A stretch of DNA of 37,188 nucleotides, from contig JANWWW010000008.1 of the NCBI GenBank assembly GCA_025055295.1, forward strand, positions 1 to 37,188. Direction: 5' to 3'. This document shows, in pieces, positions 17,267-25,958 of this stretch. The DNA comes from Deltaproteobacteria bacterium. GTDB lineage: Bacteria; Bdellovibrionota_C; UBA2361; JANWWW01. Made by a program: the position numbers and the translations under genes. The notes beneath the pieces were generated by a model that was not told where the DNA came from, did no database searches, and saw nothing but the letters and a program-made list of their open reading frames with translations. The stretch's first letter is position 1. Every line of letters starts with the position of its first letter.

Positions 17267-17584
17267 ATGAACGAAGTAGCTCCTCTTCTCGAGGTTTTTA
17301 GGAGCATATTTACAAAAGAGCTTTTTCTCAAAAAAGATCTCATCGGCAAAACCGTGTTGGAAGTGCTCAGCCCCCTTCCTAACGAGCTTCAAGCCCACAG
17401 TGATCTACTGAGAAGAATAAGAATTGGAAAGGTGAAGAGAACCAGATCTAAAACTACAATTGTTTTATCGGCTGCTGACTCAAACGATCTTTTTGAAGCA
17501 AGCTTTTTGACCCATAAGCTAAAAGCTGCCTTTGAAAGCCTTCCTTTCAAAAATATTGAACTAAAAATTGTCATAGCAAGGTAA
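17267..17584 (+). CDS. small protein, possibly DUF721/DciA-like
   Basis: A 105-aa basic protein between recJ and pcnB. The C-terminal half (LPNELQAHSDLL, then a short strand, then TIVLSAADSNDLFEASFLTHKLKAAF and IELKIVIA) follows the pattern of DUF721 proteins, some of which (DciA) load the replicative helicase. rbfA would be commoner in an infB-recJ-pcnB setting, but I do not see RbfA's core here. The similarity is by eye and weak. It starts at ATG 53 bp after recJ; a TATATT/TATTAT-like -10 lies at 17254-17261. Confidence 0.6.
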   Translation: MNEVAPLLEVFRSIFTKELFLKKDLIGKTVLEVLSPLPNELQAHSDLLRRIRIGKVKRTRSKTTIVLSAADSNDLFEASFLTHKLKAAFESLPFKNIELKIVIAR

Positions 17585-17585
17585 A

Positions 17586-17614
17586 TTTACCACCGTCGAA
17601 CAATACGGTATAAT
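17586..17614 (+). promoter_or_regulatory. candidate pcnB-kdsB promoter
   Basis: TTTACC at 17586-17591 and a perfect TATAAT at 17609-17614 are separated by 17 bp. The predicted start would give a leader of about 14 nt containing ACAGG before the pcnB ATG at 17635. Confidence 0.6.
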
Positions 17615-17634
17615 TTTGCGCAAACAGGTTTTTA

Positions 17635-18822
17635 ATGCGCGAGGTTAACCCGCTGGTAGTGCCAATAGAAGAAAACTCAGGGTTGCTCGAGAAAATTGAC
17701 AAAGACGCGCTGAAAATTATTAAACGTTTAAAGAAGCATAGCTACAAAGCGTATCTTGTTGGAGGCTGTGTTCGAGATCTCCTACTAGGTAAAAATCCCA
17801 AAGATTTTGATGTTGTTACCAATGCTTGGCCAAAAAAAATAAGACAGCTTTTTTCAAATAGCAGACTAATTGGAAGGCGATTTCAGTTAGTGCATGTTTT
17901 TTTTGGCAAAAAGATAATTGAAGTTTCAACCTTTAGGCAGGAGGATAAATCGCCTCCTGAAATCGCCAAAGATGGGTCTGTGAGAAAATATGAAAATAAA
18001 TATGGCAATGAAAAGACTGACGCTTTCAGACGAGATTTGACAATCAACGCTCTGTTCATGGACCCCTTTGAAAAAAAAATTATCGATTACACTGGTGGTT
18101 ATTATGATTTAATGAACAAAAAAATAAGGGTCATAGGCAACCCTTTAACCCGCTTCTCGGAGGATCCGGTACGAGTTTTAAGAACTTTAAGACATACATT
18201 CAGAACATCTTTTACCCTACTCCCTGAAACTGTTGAAGGAATTAGACTTTGCAAACATCTAATTCACGATGTTTCTCCAGTTAGGCTATTTGACGAATTG
18301 AGGAAAGATATTTCATATGGTTTTTATGATAAATTCGCGTATTTTTTGCATCAGCACGGTTTGCTTGAGATATTATTTCCGTACCTTAGAAAAGCAACCT
18401 CTCTTGAAAGCGTGAATTACGAGATTTTAAGCAGAGTTTCCGAGGTCGATTTAAATAAGCACCCGCACTTGGCAGTTGCTTTGCTTTGGTTTGCTTTTCT
18501 TCAAAATAAAAGGGGGATTGAGCTACCACAAATTCCGGTTATCCACGAAGAACTTTGCGAATTATTTGGCATTTGTCGTCCACCAAAAGGCGTATTAATG
18601 AAAGCTGGATTTTTGTTGAGTATTTTCAAGAAAACTTTAAAATCCTTTAGAAAGAAGCAACCCTTAATTTTAAAAATTTCGGATGACACGTTTTACTGTC
18701 TGACAAAGCTGGTTGAGATAGTTTACCCCGAAATGCTAAACTTTGCTCATGAAAGCGGTCGGTATCATTCCGGCAAGGATTGGAAGTCAGAGGTTAAAAG
18801 CAAAGCCACTAATAGACCTTAA
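17635..18822 (+). CDS. pcnB: poly(A) polymerase (PcnB-type nucleotidyltransferase)
   Basis: A 395-aa class II nucleotidyltransferase. AYLVGGCVRDLLLGKNPKDFDV at 39-60 carries the catalytic Asp pair D57/D59. RRFQLVHVFFGKKIIEVSTFR, RRDLTINALFMDP and EDPVRVLRTLRH follow. The RRF-LVHV-IEVSTFR block favours poly(A) polymerase over CCA-adding enzyme, although CCA addition cannot be excluded. It adds 3' A-tails that promote RNA decay. Its last 24 codons overlap the start of kdsB in another frame, so the C-terminal tail is probably an overprinted extension. Confidence 0.9.
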   Translation: MREVNPLVVPIEENSGLLEKIDKDALKIIKRLKKHSYKAYLVGGCVRDLLLGKNPKDFDVVTNAWPKKIRQLFSNSRLIGRRFQLVHVFFGKKIIEVSTFRQEDKSPPEIAKDGSVRKYENKYGNEKTDAFRRDLTINALFMDPFEKKIIDYTGGYYDLMNKKIRVIGNPLTRFSEDPVRVLRTLRHTFRTSFTLLPETVEGIRLCKHLIHDVSPVRLFDELRKDISYGFYDKFAYFLHQHGLLEILFPYLRKATSLESVNYEILSRVSEVDLNKHPHLAVALLWFAFLQNKRGIELPQIPVIHEELCELFGICRPPKGVLMKAGFLLSIFKKTLKSFRKKQPLILKISDDTFYCLTKLVEIVYPEMLNFAHESGRYHSGKDWKSEVKSKATNRP

Positions 18823-19507
18823 AGGGAAAACAGTCATAGAAAGAGTGTGGCTTCAGGCAAAACAAGCGAAACACCTAAATGATCTATATGTCGCAACAGA
18901 CAGTGACGAAATTAAAAATGTCTGTGAAAAATGTGGAGCGAAGGTTATAGTTACAAGTTCTTCGTTGAGAACAGGCACTGATAGAGTTGCGCAAGCTTAC
19001 CAAAAATTGCTGGATGGTGGAATTGAGCACGTGGATCTAGTGTTAAACATTCAGGGAGACATGCCTTTCATAAATCCGGATTTAATAGACAAGTGCATAA
19101 AGCTGGCGCAAGACGACGATTTTGAAATGGCAACCCCTGTTTATCCTATTTATGATAGAGAAATTTTTGAAAGACCGTCGGTTGTCAAGGTTGTTTTTGA
19201 CAGTTTGGGAAGGGCATTATACTTTTCACGCGCGCCAATTCCATATCCGAGAAACGATGTAGTTAAGTCACAGCCGGTTGGTTTTAAACATATTGGATTA
19301 TACGTGTTCAAGCCTAAAACTCTGCTTGACTTTGCAAATTTTGAAACAGGAAACTATGAAAGCAGGGAAGGCTTGGAACAGCTCAGACTGATTGAAAATG
19401 GCGTAAATGTTAAATTGCTCTTTGTCGACGAGACACTATGTTCGCCCGGAATTGAAATTGACACAGATCTTGATGTAGAGCGAGCTTTAAGCTTTTTGAA
19501 CAACTAA
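18749..19507 (+). CDS. kdsB: 3-deoxy-manno-octulosonate cytidylyltransferase
   Basis: A 252-aa CMP-KDO synthetase, activating KDO for the lipopolysaccharide inner core. Motifs: IIPARIGSQRLKAKPL at the N-terminus, VLNIQGDMPFINP, RPSVVKVVF, ALYFSRAPIPYPR and HIGLYVFKPKTL, ending in the usual EQLRLIENG-DTDLDVERAL region. ATG 18749 is chosen over the in-frame TTG at 18743 because the family starts just before the IPAR motif. It begins inside the 3' end of pcnB (74-bp overlap), suggesting coupled translation. Its presence argues for a KDO-containing outer membrane. Confidence 0.95.
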   Translation: MKAVGIIPARIGSQRLKAKPLIDLKGKTVIERVWLQAKQAKHLNDLYVATDSDEIKNVCEKCGAKVIVTSSSLRTGTDRVAQAYQKLLDGGIEHVDLVLNIQGDMPFINPDLIDKCIKLAQDDDFEMATPVYPIYDREIFERPSVVKVVFDSLGRALYFSRAPIPYPRNDVVKSQPVGFKHIGLYVFKPKTLLDFANFETGNYESREGLEQLRLIENGVNVKLLFVDETLCSPGIEIDTDLDVERALSFLNN

Positions 19508-19559
19508 CAATATTTAATTTAAGTTTTTCGTTTTTCAGGCGATAAAACTAGAAAAAGCT

Positions 19560-19742
19560 ATGGACAGGTTAATCTATCCCCATGAGCTTGCTGATCCTGA
19601 TATAAGGTGGCTCCTTTCAAACTATCGAAATATCGACAGGGCGCTGATAATTATCGGCGATGAAGAGCAACATGTTTCGTTAATTGTTTTCTCCGATGAT
19701 GAAATCGAAAGACTAAAATCCGTCATTAAGTTTGAGCTTTAA
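19560..19742 (+). CDS. hypothetical protein, 60 aa
   Basis: I do not recognise this small acidic ORF. It starts at ATG 52 bp after kdsB on the same strand and its stop abuts the stop of the convergent secreted-protein gene with no gap. The composition (IDRALIIIGDEEQHVSLIVFSDDEIERL) looks like a folded alpha/beta protein rather than random DNA. There is no signal peptide and no strong Shine-Dalgarno sequence. It may be real but could be chance. Confidence 0.45.
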   Translation: MDRLIYPHELADPDIRWLLSNYRNIDRALIIIGDEEQHVSLIVFSDDEIERLKSVIKFEL

Positions 19743-20336
19743 CTATTCCTGCCAAAAAATTATTGAAGTTTCTTTCATATCCACATTCACTGCACCCTGA
19801 TCCAATTCGGCGCTTAGTAAAAAGTTTTCGCCATTTTGTATAATTTCGAAAAGTTTTAAAGGCCTTGAATAAGTTGGGGAAAAATAAACTCCCTGGTTAC
19901 CCAAGAAGTACCCTTTTCCGTTAACAATAACTTTATTTTCCAGTCTTTTAGCATCGGACCAGAAAATTTTTTTAAATCCTATTTTTACGGTTTTTTCCTC
20001 GAACTCGACAGAACTGCTCAGATCTTTTAATTTACCGTTTGTAGCGCTTGTGGTTACTGTATCACCTGTGAAGTCCGAATTATCCGAGGATGTGTATTTG
20101 TCGACAACATTTTCATTTTCGGTTAATCGCAAAACATAAAAAATTTTTTTTCCTTCGCGAGTATCAAGCTCTTTTGTTTCCAGACTGCCTTGACAAAATT
20201 CTTCAGGTTGTGTTTCAAATAACATCGTGTCAAAAAACTTGAAAACAGCTTTTTTTTCCAGTTTTTCAACACACGAGTCAGCCAAAATGCTGTCAAATGT
20301 TATAACCCAAATCAGGCAGATGTATCTGCTACACAT
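19743..20336 (-). CDS. secreted protein of unknown function, 197 aa
   Basis: The protein opens with a hydrophobic signal peptide (YICLIWVITFDSILA) and continues as a soluble, beta-prone protein with two Cys residues soon after the signal (SCVEK, EFCQG) that could form a disulfide in the periplasm. No family is recognised. It is the last gene of the DUF58-transglutaminase-TPR operon, 8 bp after the TPR gene, and its stop abuts that of the convergent 60-aa ORF. It probably works in the same envelope process as the genes upstream. Confidence 0.75.
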   Translation of the reverse strand: MCSRYICLIWVITFDSILADSCVEKLEKKAVFKFFDTMLFETQPEEFCQGSLETKELDTREGKKIFYVLRLTENENVVDKYTSSDNSDFTGDTVTTSATNGKLKDLSSSVEFEEKTVKIGFKKIFWSDAKRLENKVIVNGKGYFLGNQGVYFSPTYSRPLKLFEIIQNGENFLLSAELDQGAVNVDMKETSIIFWQE

Positions 20337-20344
20337 ATTTTAAA

Positions 20345-22069
20345 TCATAGACCAAAAACCTTTTTGCTTAAAACTTGAATGCCTTTTCTCAAATTTTCAT
20401 CTCGAACAATAATTGACTTCCCCTTTTTGTCAACCAAGTTTAGTTTGTAGTCAGTCTGGTCTTTCGCGATACTTAGATTGAATCTTGAGTCTTTTTTTGC
20501 AACTGGGTCAAAATTAAAGCGACGCAACAGGCGATGATGCGACTCTGAATAAACCGGCAGACTAAGGCGAAAAATAATAAAAGCCTGAGGCCATTTATCA
20601 TAGAGCAGAGACGCAAGTCTTTCTTTTTCATTTGCGAGGTTTTCGTGTTGCAGCAATTTGATTAAATATGCCGCGCTCAGAGCCTCATCGTAGTAAGCCC
20701 TTAATTGGCCAAGATTTTGTTTTAGAATTTTTTCGTCAAACCTTTTAATTAAATTCGCCGTGTAAAGATCATAATACAAAAAGACGCGATTTCTTGTGTC
20801 TTTTGCCCGAAGCTTAGTGATCAACGCGCCAAGGGTTTGTCTGTTCCAATTGGCGAGTTCAAAACCCAAAAATGGATAAAATAAAAAGGAATCCGAATTT
20901 TTTATTCGAAGGTCTTCAAACTTATTTAATTTTTTAAAGAGAATATTTGCTAACTCCCTCCTGTAAAGAATATTCTCAAAGTTAAGCCTTGCAACTAAGA
21001 ACCAGGATCTGGCGGGACCAAAAAACCCTTCTGTGTCAAATTTCGCCCGTCTCGCCAAGCCGGTGTTTGCCAGCAAAATCGTTTGAAGCGTTGCGGCTTT
21101 AAGATCATTTTCGTCTGTTCCGATCGAACCCAGCTGTTGCTCGTAATCCAGTATCCACTTAGATAATCGTCTCGCTTCTTCAAACCTGCCTTCAATAAGG
21201 TTTATTCTAGCTTCAACAAGGTTAATCAGTGACCTAAAAGATTTAGGGCTTTTGAAAGGGAACTTTGAAACGCAGGATTTATAATCATTCAGGACTTTTT
21301 TTGCGGATCTAGTGTCCAAAAAATCAAGATAAAGGAAAGCTAAGTTAATATAGCTCAAAAGAGCAGAACAATCAGTGTCACCTTTAATTGCTTCCTCATA
21401 AAGCTGTAAAGCAAGAGTTTCGTTAAACAACTCTTCGTGGATTTCCGCCAAATTGTTTAAAGGAGCTGCGATTGACTGTTTTGTAATTATCCCAATTTCC
21501 TTTGCTTTTTTTAAAACCTCAATCGCCTCGTTCCATCGCCCTAATACCCCATAAATTATACCTAGCATGTTTAGGGAGCTAACCTGATCTCCGTAAAAAT
21601 TTAAGCCTTTCTCTGCAGCCTCCACAGCCTCCTCAAACCGGCCAAGCTTAAAAAGTATCCACGAAAGGCTCGAGAAATACCACGGAGGCAAGTATCCCTT
21701 TCTCTCTGTTTCCTGAAGGATTCTTAATGCTTCCTCGTATTTGTTTTTTTGACTTAACGCGTTGAATTCATAATAAATCACCAAATCGTAAAACTGAATT
21801 CGGTCGAGTATGTTTGCAGTCTTTAGAGCTTCTTTTGCCAGTTTATTGTATTCCAATACTTCGTCTGGATCCGATACGATGTTGGAGTAATATTCCATAA
21901 CAAGAACAAGCGCCTCCAGCGACTGCGGATTTTTTTTTATTATCTCCAAAAGCTTATCTCGGGCATCGATATAGAGTCCCTGTTGAAAAAATTCTTTGGC
22001 TTTTTTGATTTCTTCGGATAAATCCTGCGAGAAAACCGAGGCGAGCAATAATAAAATAACCCTTACCAC
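20345..22069 (-). CDS. secreted TPR-repeat protein
   Basis: A 574-aa protein with a short signal peptide (MVRVILLLLASVFSQ) followed by tandem tetratricopeptide repeats. Examples include AKEFFQQGLYIDARDKLLEI, FKLGRFEEAVEAAEKGLNFY, GVLGRWNEAIEVLKKAKEIG and LFNETLALQLYEEAIKG. The C-terminal third loses the clear repeat pattern. TPR proteins are scaffolds for protein complexes; this one would act in the periplasm. It overlaps the preceding transglutaminase-like gene by 7 nt and is followed 8 bp later by a second secreted protein, so it belongs to one operon with DUF58. Bacteroides aerotolerance (Bat) operons likewise combine DUF58 and TPR proteins. Confidence 0.85.
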   Translation of the reverse strand: MVRVILLLLASVFSQDLSEEIKKAKEFFQQGLYIDARDKLLEIIKKNPQSLEALVLVMEYYSNIVSDPDEVLEYNKLAKEALKTANILDRIQFYDLVIYYEFNALSQKNKYEEALRILQETERKGYLPPWYFSSLSWILFKLGRFEEAVEAAEKGLNFYGDQVSSLNMLGIIYGVLGRWNEAIEVLKKAKEIGIITKQSIAAPLNNLAEIHEELFNETLALQLYEEAIKGDTDCSALLSYINLAFLYLDFLDTRSAKKVLNDYKSCVSKFPFKSPKSFRSLINLVEARINLIEGRFEEARRLSKWILDYEQQLGSIGTDENDLKAATLQTILLANTGLARRAKFDTEGFFGPARSWFLVARLNFENILYRRELANILFKKLNKFEDLRIKNSDSFLFYPFLGFELANWNRQTLGALITKLRAKDTRNRVFLYYDLYTANLIKRFDEKILKQNLGQLRAYYDEALSAAYLIKLLQHENLANEKERLASLLYDKWPQAFIIFRLSLPVYSESHHRLLRRFNFDPVAKKDSRFNLSIAKDQTDYKLNLVDKKGKSIIVRDENLRKGIQVLSKKVFGL

Positions 22070-24048
22070 CTTTTAATAACAAAATACCTAAAAAAAGAGA
22101 CAGGATTAAAAAATCCTACTACGCGCCGAAACGGTGAAATGTTTAATTTTTCAATGCCAACACTAGTTCCGAAAAAAGTTTCGAGAATCGACAAAGTGAT
22201 GTTTTTGTTGGCATCGATTTTGGAAAGAAAGTCCTCCAATGTTTCCGTGGTTTTCCTGCCACCAAGGCAATCATAGATAACACTTAGAATGGAAAGCGCA
22301 AGATGTTTTTTCGTTCGAAAAACAAGATATCCAAACCAAAGGTACGCTTTAATCAGAACATACGATAGAAGCACCAAAGCGCCGACGATGGACCAAAAGT
22401 TTCTTGCTTTGATCTTGGCTTTTTCATCCTGTTTTTCATTGTTGGAATCAATTCCATCGTTTTTTTCGACCTCCTTAATCAGGGATTTTAACAGTTCTTC
22501 ATCAACCGGCGCGTCCACGTGGCTTTCAACTTGTTCGGGTTGAGCGTCAAAAACAACCCAACCGAGTTGGTCAAAGTACACCTCAGGCCATGCGTGTCTA
22601 TCGCTCATCCTAAGCAATATGTAACCGTCTCTTGATTGATTGATGTCTGTGGCGTATCCGACACCTATACGCGATGGTATGTTCAAGGATCTGAACATAT
22701 AAACAAGGGCATGAGCAATGTGGACGCAGTATCCTCTTTTGTCTCCGAACAAAAATGGGGCCACCGGATCTTCATTAGGGGGAACATTATGGTTTGGTTT
22801 GACAGTATAAATGTAATTTTTGTTTATATAATCTACTAGGCGACGAATTACCCGAAATTTATTAAGCTCATTTCCGACTATCACTCTTGCGAGTTCCTCA
22901 TATCTTGGATCATGATGTTTCTCCGTGTAGTGATCCCATGTGTTTTTATCCCAGTCTGGACTGCCAAGCTGCCTTTCGTAAAAATACTGATCGTAGAAAA
23001 TCGGGCTGAACGATAAGACCGTGAAAGCTCCACCGAAAAACTTTTCCGGATTAGGATTGGGCAGAGGTCGATATTTTAATCCTAAGTCTACCGAGAACGG
23101 CAGAGAGTGGTTGATCAACAGATACATGGTTTGGTTCAGAAAAACTCTAGCGAATCCCAAGCTGGTTGAAATTTCCTGAAGCGCCGAAACTGGAAGGGTT
23201 GGCACGTCTTTATTAAATTCGCTTTTTACGAGTTCTCTGCCGTTAAATTTGCTTAAAGCAGTTTCCCTGAAATACAAAAGAGGACTTGTTCTGGGATCAA
23301 AATAAGTTGTGTTGAGTTTGACGAGCGCAGTGGCCTGCTGACTAGTGCCAACAAACGAGTCAAAGGACAACGGACTCGGCGCATTGTCAAAGCTTACGCC
23401 CATAGGTTTTTTTAAGCTCGTTTCTTCATAGTGTCTGGCAATCGTGATCGAGGCAATTAAAGCAAAAATTAAAACAAAAATTGTCCATGAAACGACACCT
23501 CTTGTGATAGAAGTCGAATAAATGCGGTAAAAAATTCCGAAAAGGTAAGTTCCAGCGACTAAACCGCCAAAAATTGTTATGAACTGAATGTCGGAAACTC
23601 CTAAAACTCTTGCTCCGGTGTAGATAAATCTAGACATGCTTAAATTTAAATCTCTTGTTTCTTCAAGCCCTAAAAGTATAAAAACAGCAAAAATTAACCC
23701 TTCGATCAAAAGGAAACCAGCCGACTTTGAAGCAAAAGCGGTGCTAAAAAAAGCGTAAATTCCCGAAAAACCATAAAATAGTATGTCCCATCGGAAAAAG
23801 CTAGCTTCAAGTTTGAGAGAATCAAGCGAAAAGGATAAGGAACTGAGAATTGCATAACCTAATACCCCAATTACTGATGAACCCAGTAGCATCGGCACTT
23901 TGCGAAGCCTTGAAAGAGACATCAAGTAGCCCGCGTAAGCTCCTGCTACTAAACATAGTGCCAAAATTGGATAATTTATTTCTACCTTGTAAATATTGCT
24001 TAGCAAAGACCCGATCAAAAACAGCGCAACAGTTCTTATGAAGACCAT
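22063..24048 (-). CDS. transglutaminase-like membrane protein (TgpA type)
   Basis: A 661-aa protein. About six hydrophobic segments fill residues 1-200, then comes a periplasmic transglutaminase-core domain, then one further membrane segment near 545-565 (NFWSIVGALVLLSYVLIKAY) and a cytoplasmic tail. The papain-like triad is visible: C441 in GYCVHIAHAL, H485 in SDRHAWPEV and D501 in VVFDAQP. This is the domain order of TgpA, which pairs with DUF58 proteins across bacteria. It starts directly where the DUF58 gene ends and overlaps the TPR gene by 7 nt. Whether it cross-links, cleaves or only binds proteins is unknown. Confidence 0.92.
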   Translation of the reverse strand: MVFIRTVALFLIGSLLSNIYKVEINYPILALCLVAGAYAGYLMSLSRLRKVPMLLGSSVIGVLGYAILSSLSFSLDSLKLEASFFRWDILFYGFSGIYAFFSTAFASKSAGFLLIEGLIFAVFILLGLEETRDLNLSMSRFIYTGARVLGVSDIQFITIFGGLVAGTYLFGIFYRIYSTSITRGVVSWTIFVLIFALIASITIARHYEETSLKKPMGVSFDNAPSPLSFDSFVGTSQQATALVKLNTTYFDPRTSPLLYFRETALSKFNGRELVKSEFNKDVPTLPVSALQEISTSLGFARVFLNQTMYLLINHSLPFSVDLGLKYRPLPNPNPEKFFGGAFTVLSFSPIFYDQYFYERQLGSPDWDKNTWDHYTEKHHDPRYEELARVIVGNELNKFRVIRRLVDYINKNYIYTVKPNHNVPPNEDPVAPFLFGDKRGYCVHIAHALVYMFRSLNIPSRIGVGYATDINQSRDGYILLRMSDRHAWPEVYFDQLGWVVFDAQPEQVESHVDAPVDEELLKSLIKEVEKNDGIDSNNEKQDEKAKIKARNFWSIVGALVLLSYVLIKAYLWFGYLVFRTKKHLALSILSVIYDCLGGRKTTETLEDFLSKIDANKNITLSILETFFGTSVGIEKLNISPFRRVVGFFNPVSFFRYFVIKRW

Positions 24049-25188
24049 TTAGGCTTGAAAATCCGGTTTAAATATACCGTCTCTTGAAAGAATGTAATCT
24101 TTTTGATCTTCAAAAATCAAATTGTAAAAGGAATGAAATTCACGCATAGACGGAACCACGATTAGTTGAATGTTGTGATGAGCCTTTAGTTCATCAATTT
24201 CTTTTACCTTAAGGGAATTTTTTGAATTATCGGAAACAAGATAGATCAATGTTGACCCTGTAAGAACATTCATATTTGCAGACACTATTTGTTTGAGAGT
24301 GTAACGAGTGCCATTGGTGCTCGACTCAAGAATTTTATCTACAAATCCAAGAGCATCATCATAAAGATTAATCTCAAGAGTCGTGCCATAATAAATTTTT
24401 GCGTCCGATTTTTCCAGTTTTTCTTTGAGCAAAATTGCCGTAAAAGCCAAAGGTTCATCCTCGGGTAACGGATCAGCAAGTAAGACAACCGCATCGCTTT
24501 CATCAAAGGATCTTTCGAGTTCCCGGACTATTAATTGTTTGGTTTTCGCGTAAATTTTCCAAGCTATTCTTTTCATTGGGTCACCAGGGGCATACTGTCT
24601 TAGGTGCAACGGGTCGCCCGAGCCCTTTCCTGAAAGCGATATCAGCGAACCAGCGTTAAGTATTTTTTCGATTGATTCGTCCATTTCATTTATTCTTAAG
24701 GGGTAGATGTAAGTCCGAAGAGTCAGAAAATCCTCCACAATCACCCTGAATATACTTCCCGGGGAGCTTATCTCAAGATCCAAATGGATCTCATTCTTCA
24801 TTCGCCTAAAGAAGTGAATTTCAAATAAGGCCAAGTTATTGAAAGACAACAATCGTTCCTTGGACTTAAGTGCAAAGGTTTCAGTAGTTATTTGAGGCAA
24901 CCGAAAAGAGAAAAAAGGCAGTGGGATGTTGCAATCAAAGAAATATTCGACGAACTTTTTACGGCCTGCCTCAGAGTTCAAATAAATCACCTGCGGCCCG
25001 CTTTTTAACCTCGAAAATTTTAGGCACAAGATCAGGCTAAGTATTGAAAGGAATAAAATTGTCAGTAAAACCGTGCTTGACACCACGAGCATCGGTATAT
25101 CTGTTGTAACAACCGCAAAATAAAATAATAGACCTGCCACGAAAACTAGCCCTATACCCGAAGCGCTGATGCGAAATTTGGTCTTCAC
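24049..25188 (-). CDS. DUF58 membrane protein
   Basis: A 379-aa protein with two N-terminal membrane segments (residues about 10-55) and the DUF58 signature GDPLHLRQYAPGDPMKRIAWK near 190-210. This is followed by a von Willebrand-A-like fold (ESDAVVLLADP). DUF58 proteins usually lie beside a MoxR AAA+ ATPase and a transglutaminase/TgpA protein; here the second is present and no moxR gene is in the window. The start codon is GTG at 25186-25188, 23 bp from the divergent pssA start. It is the first gene of a tight four-gene operon. Confidence 0.9.
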   Translation of the reverse strand: MKTKFRISASGIGLVFVAGLLFYFAVVTTDIPMLVVSSTVLLTILFLSILSLILCLKFSRLKSGPQVIYLNSEAGRKKFVEYFFDCNIPLPFFSFRLPQITTETFALKSKERLLSFNNLALFEIHFFRRMKNEIHLDLEISSPGSIFRVIVEDFLTLRTYIYPLRINEMDESIEKILNAGSLISLSGKGSGDPLHLRQYAPGDPMKRIAWKIYAKTKQLIVRELERSFDESDAVVLLADPLPEDEPLAFTAILLKEKLEKSDAKIYYGTTLEINLYDDALGFVDKILESSTNGTRYTLKQIVSANMNVLTGSTLIYLVSDNSKNSLKVKEIDELKAHHNIQLIVVPSMREFHSFYNLIFEDQKDYILSRDGIFKPDFQA

Positions 25189-25211
25189 AAAATCTAGTTT
25201 TTATATGATAG

Positions 25212-25958
25212 TTGTCTTTCGTCGTGAAATCTATTTCTAAGGCTAAGTTTCTTATACCGAATTTGTTTACTTTGGGGAATCTGTTGTGTGGCTACCTGAG
25301 CATTTTTTATGGCGTAAGTGGAAGAATTGATTTAGCTTGCAGGTTAATTCTGGTAGGCGCATTTCTCGATTTCGTAGATGGGCTGGTGGCAAGAAGGTTT
25401 GATTCTCAGACCCGATTTGGGCTCGAATTTGACTCTTTGGCCGATTTGATTACATTTGGTGTTGGCCCTAGTTTCGTTGCCATGTACTTTTTCTACTCGT
25501 CTAATGTTGGAAATGTTGGGGCGCTTTTCGGCTTCATATATTGTTCTGCCGTAGCTATCCGCCTCGCGCGTTTCAACACCTCGGACACCGGCTTAATTCA
25601 TTTTAGAGGCTTGCCAAGCCCCGCTTCGGCAATAGCATTAGCTTCTGTTTGTTACCTGCTTTTTGAACAAAATGTTCCTTTCACGCTCTCTTCTGTTATT
25701 CTAGCTCTGATTTTGATCATTCTTGCTTTCTTCAGCGTTTCCCGCCTTGTGTTTTTATCTTTAAAAACGGATTTAAAAGTTTCTTTGTTTCAAAAATTTT
25801 TAATCGCAGCGCTACTTGCACTTGTTGTGTATCTCGATTGGTGGGGCATTCTCATTCTATCTTATGCTTACATACTTTCGGGGCCGGCTATACAACTTGG
25901 CAAAATACCAAGCCTACGGAGACTTGTTAATATTTTTTTTAATCGACGAAATTTTTGA
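25212..25958 (+). CDS. pssA: CDP-diacylglycerol-serine O-phosphatidyltransferase
   Basis: A 248-aa integral membrane enzyme of the CDP-alcohol phosphatidyltransferase family, making phosphatidylserine from CDP-diacylglycerol and serine. The family motif is complete: D56-G57, A60-R61, G70, D74 and D78 (DGLVARRF...FGLEFDSLAD). The RLARFN and FRGLPSPASA segments place it in the PssA (type II) branch rather than PgsA. Several membrane helices follow. The start codon is TTG 25212 or GTG 25224; neither has a good ribosome site. Its last 45 bp overlap, antisense, the 3' end of the coiled-coil gene. Confidence 0.92.
   Translation: MSFVVKSISKAKFLIPNLFTLGNLLCGYLSIFYGVSGRIDLACRLILVGAFLDFVDGLVARRFDSQTRFGLEFDSLADLITFGVGPSFVAMYFFYSSNVGNVGALFGFIYCSAVAIRLARFNTSDTGLIHFRGLPSPASAIALASVCYLLFEQNVPFTLSSVILALILIILAFFSVSRLVFLSLKTDLKVSLFQKFLIAALLALVVYLDWWGILILSYAYILSGPAIQLGKIPSLRRLVNIFFNRRNF

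Noticed and set aside
17267-17584. rbfA
   Set aside because: Position fits, but the sequence lacks the RbfA core pattern, so the name was not used.
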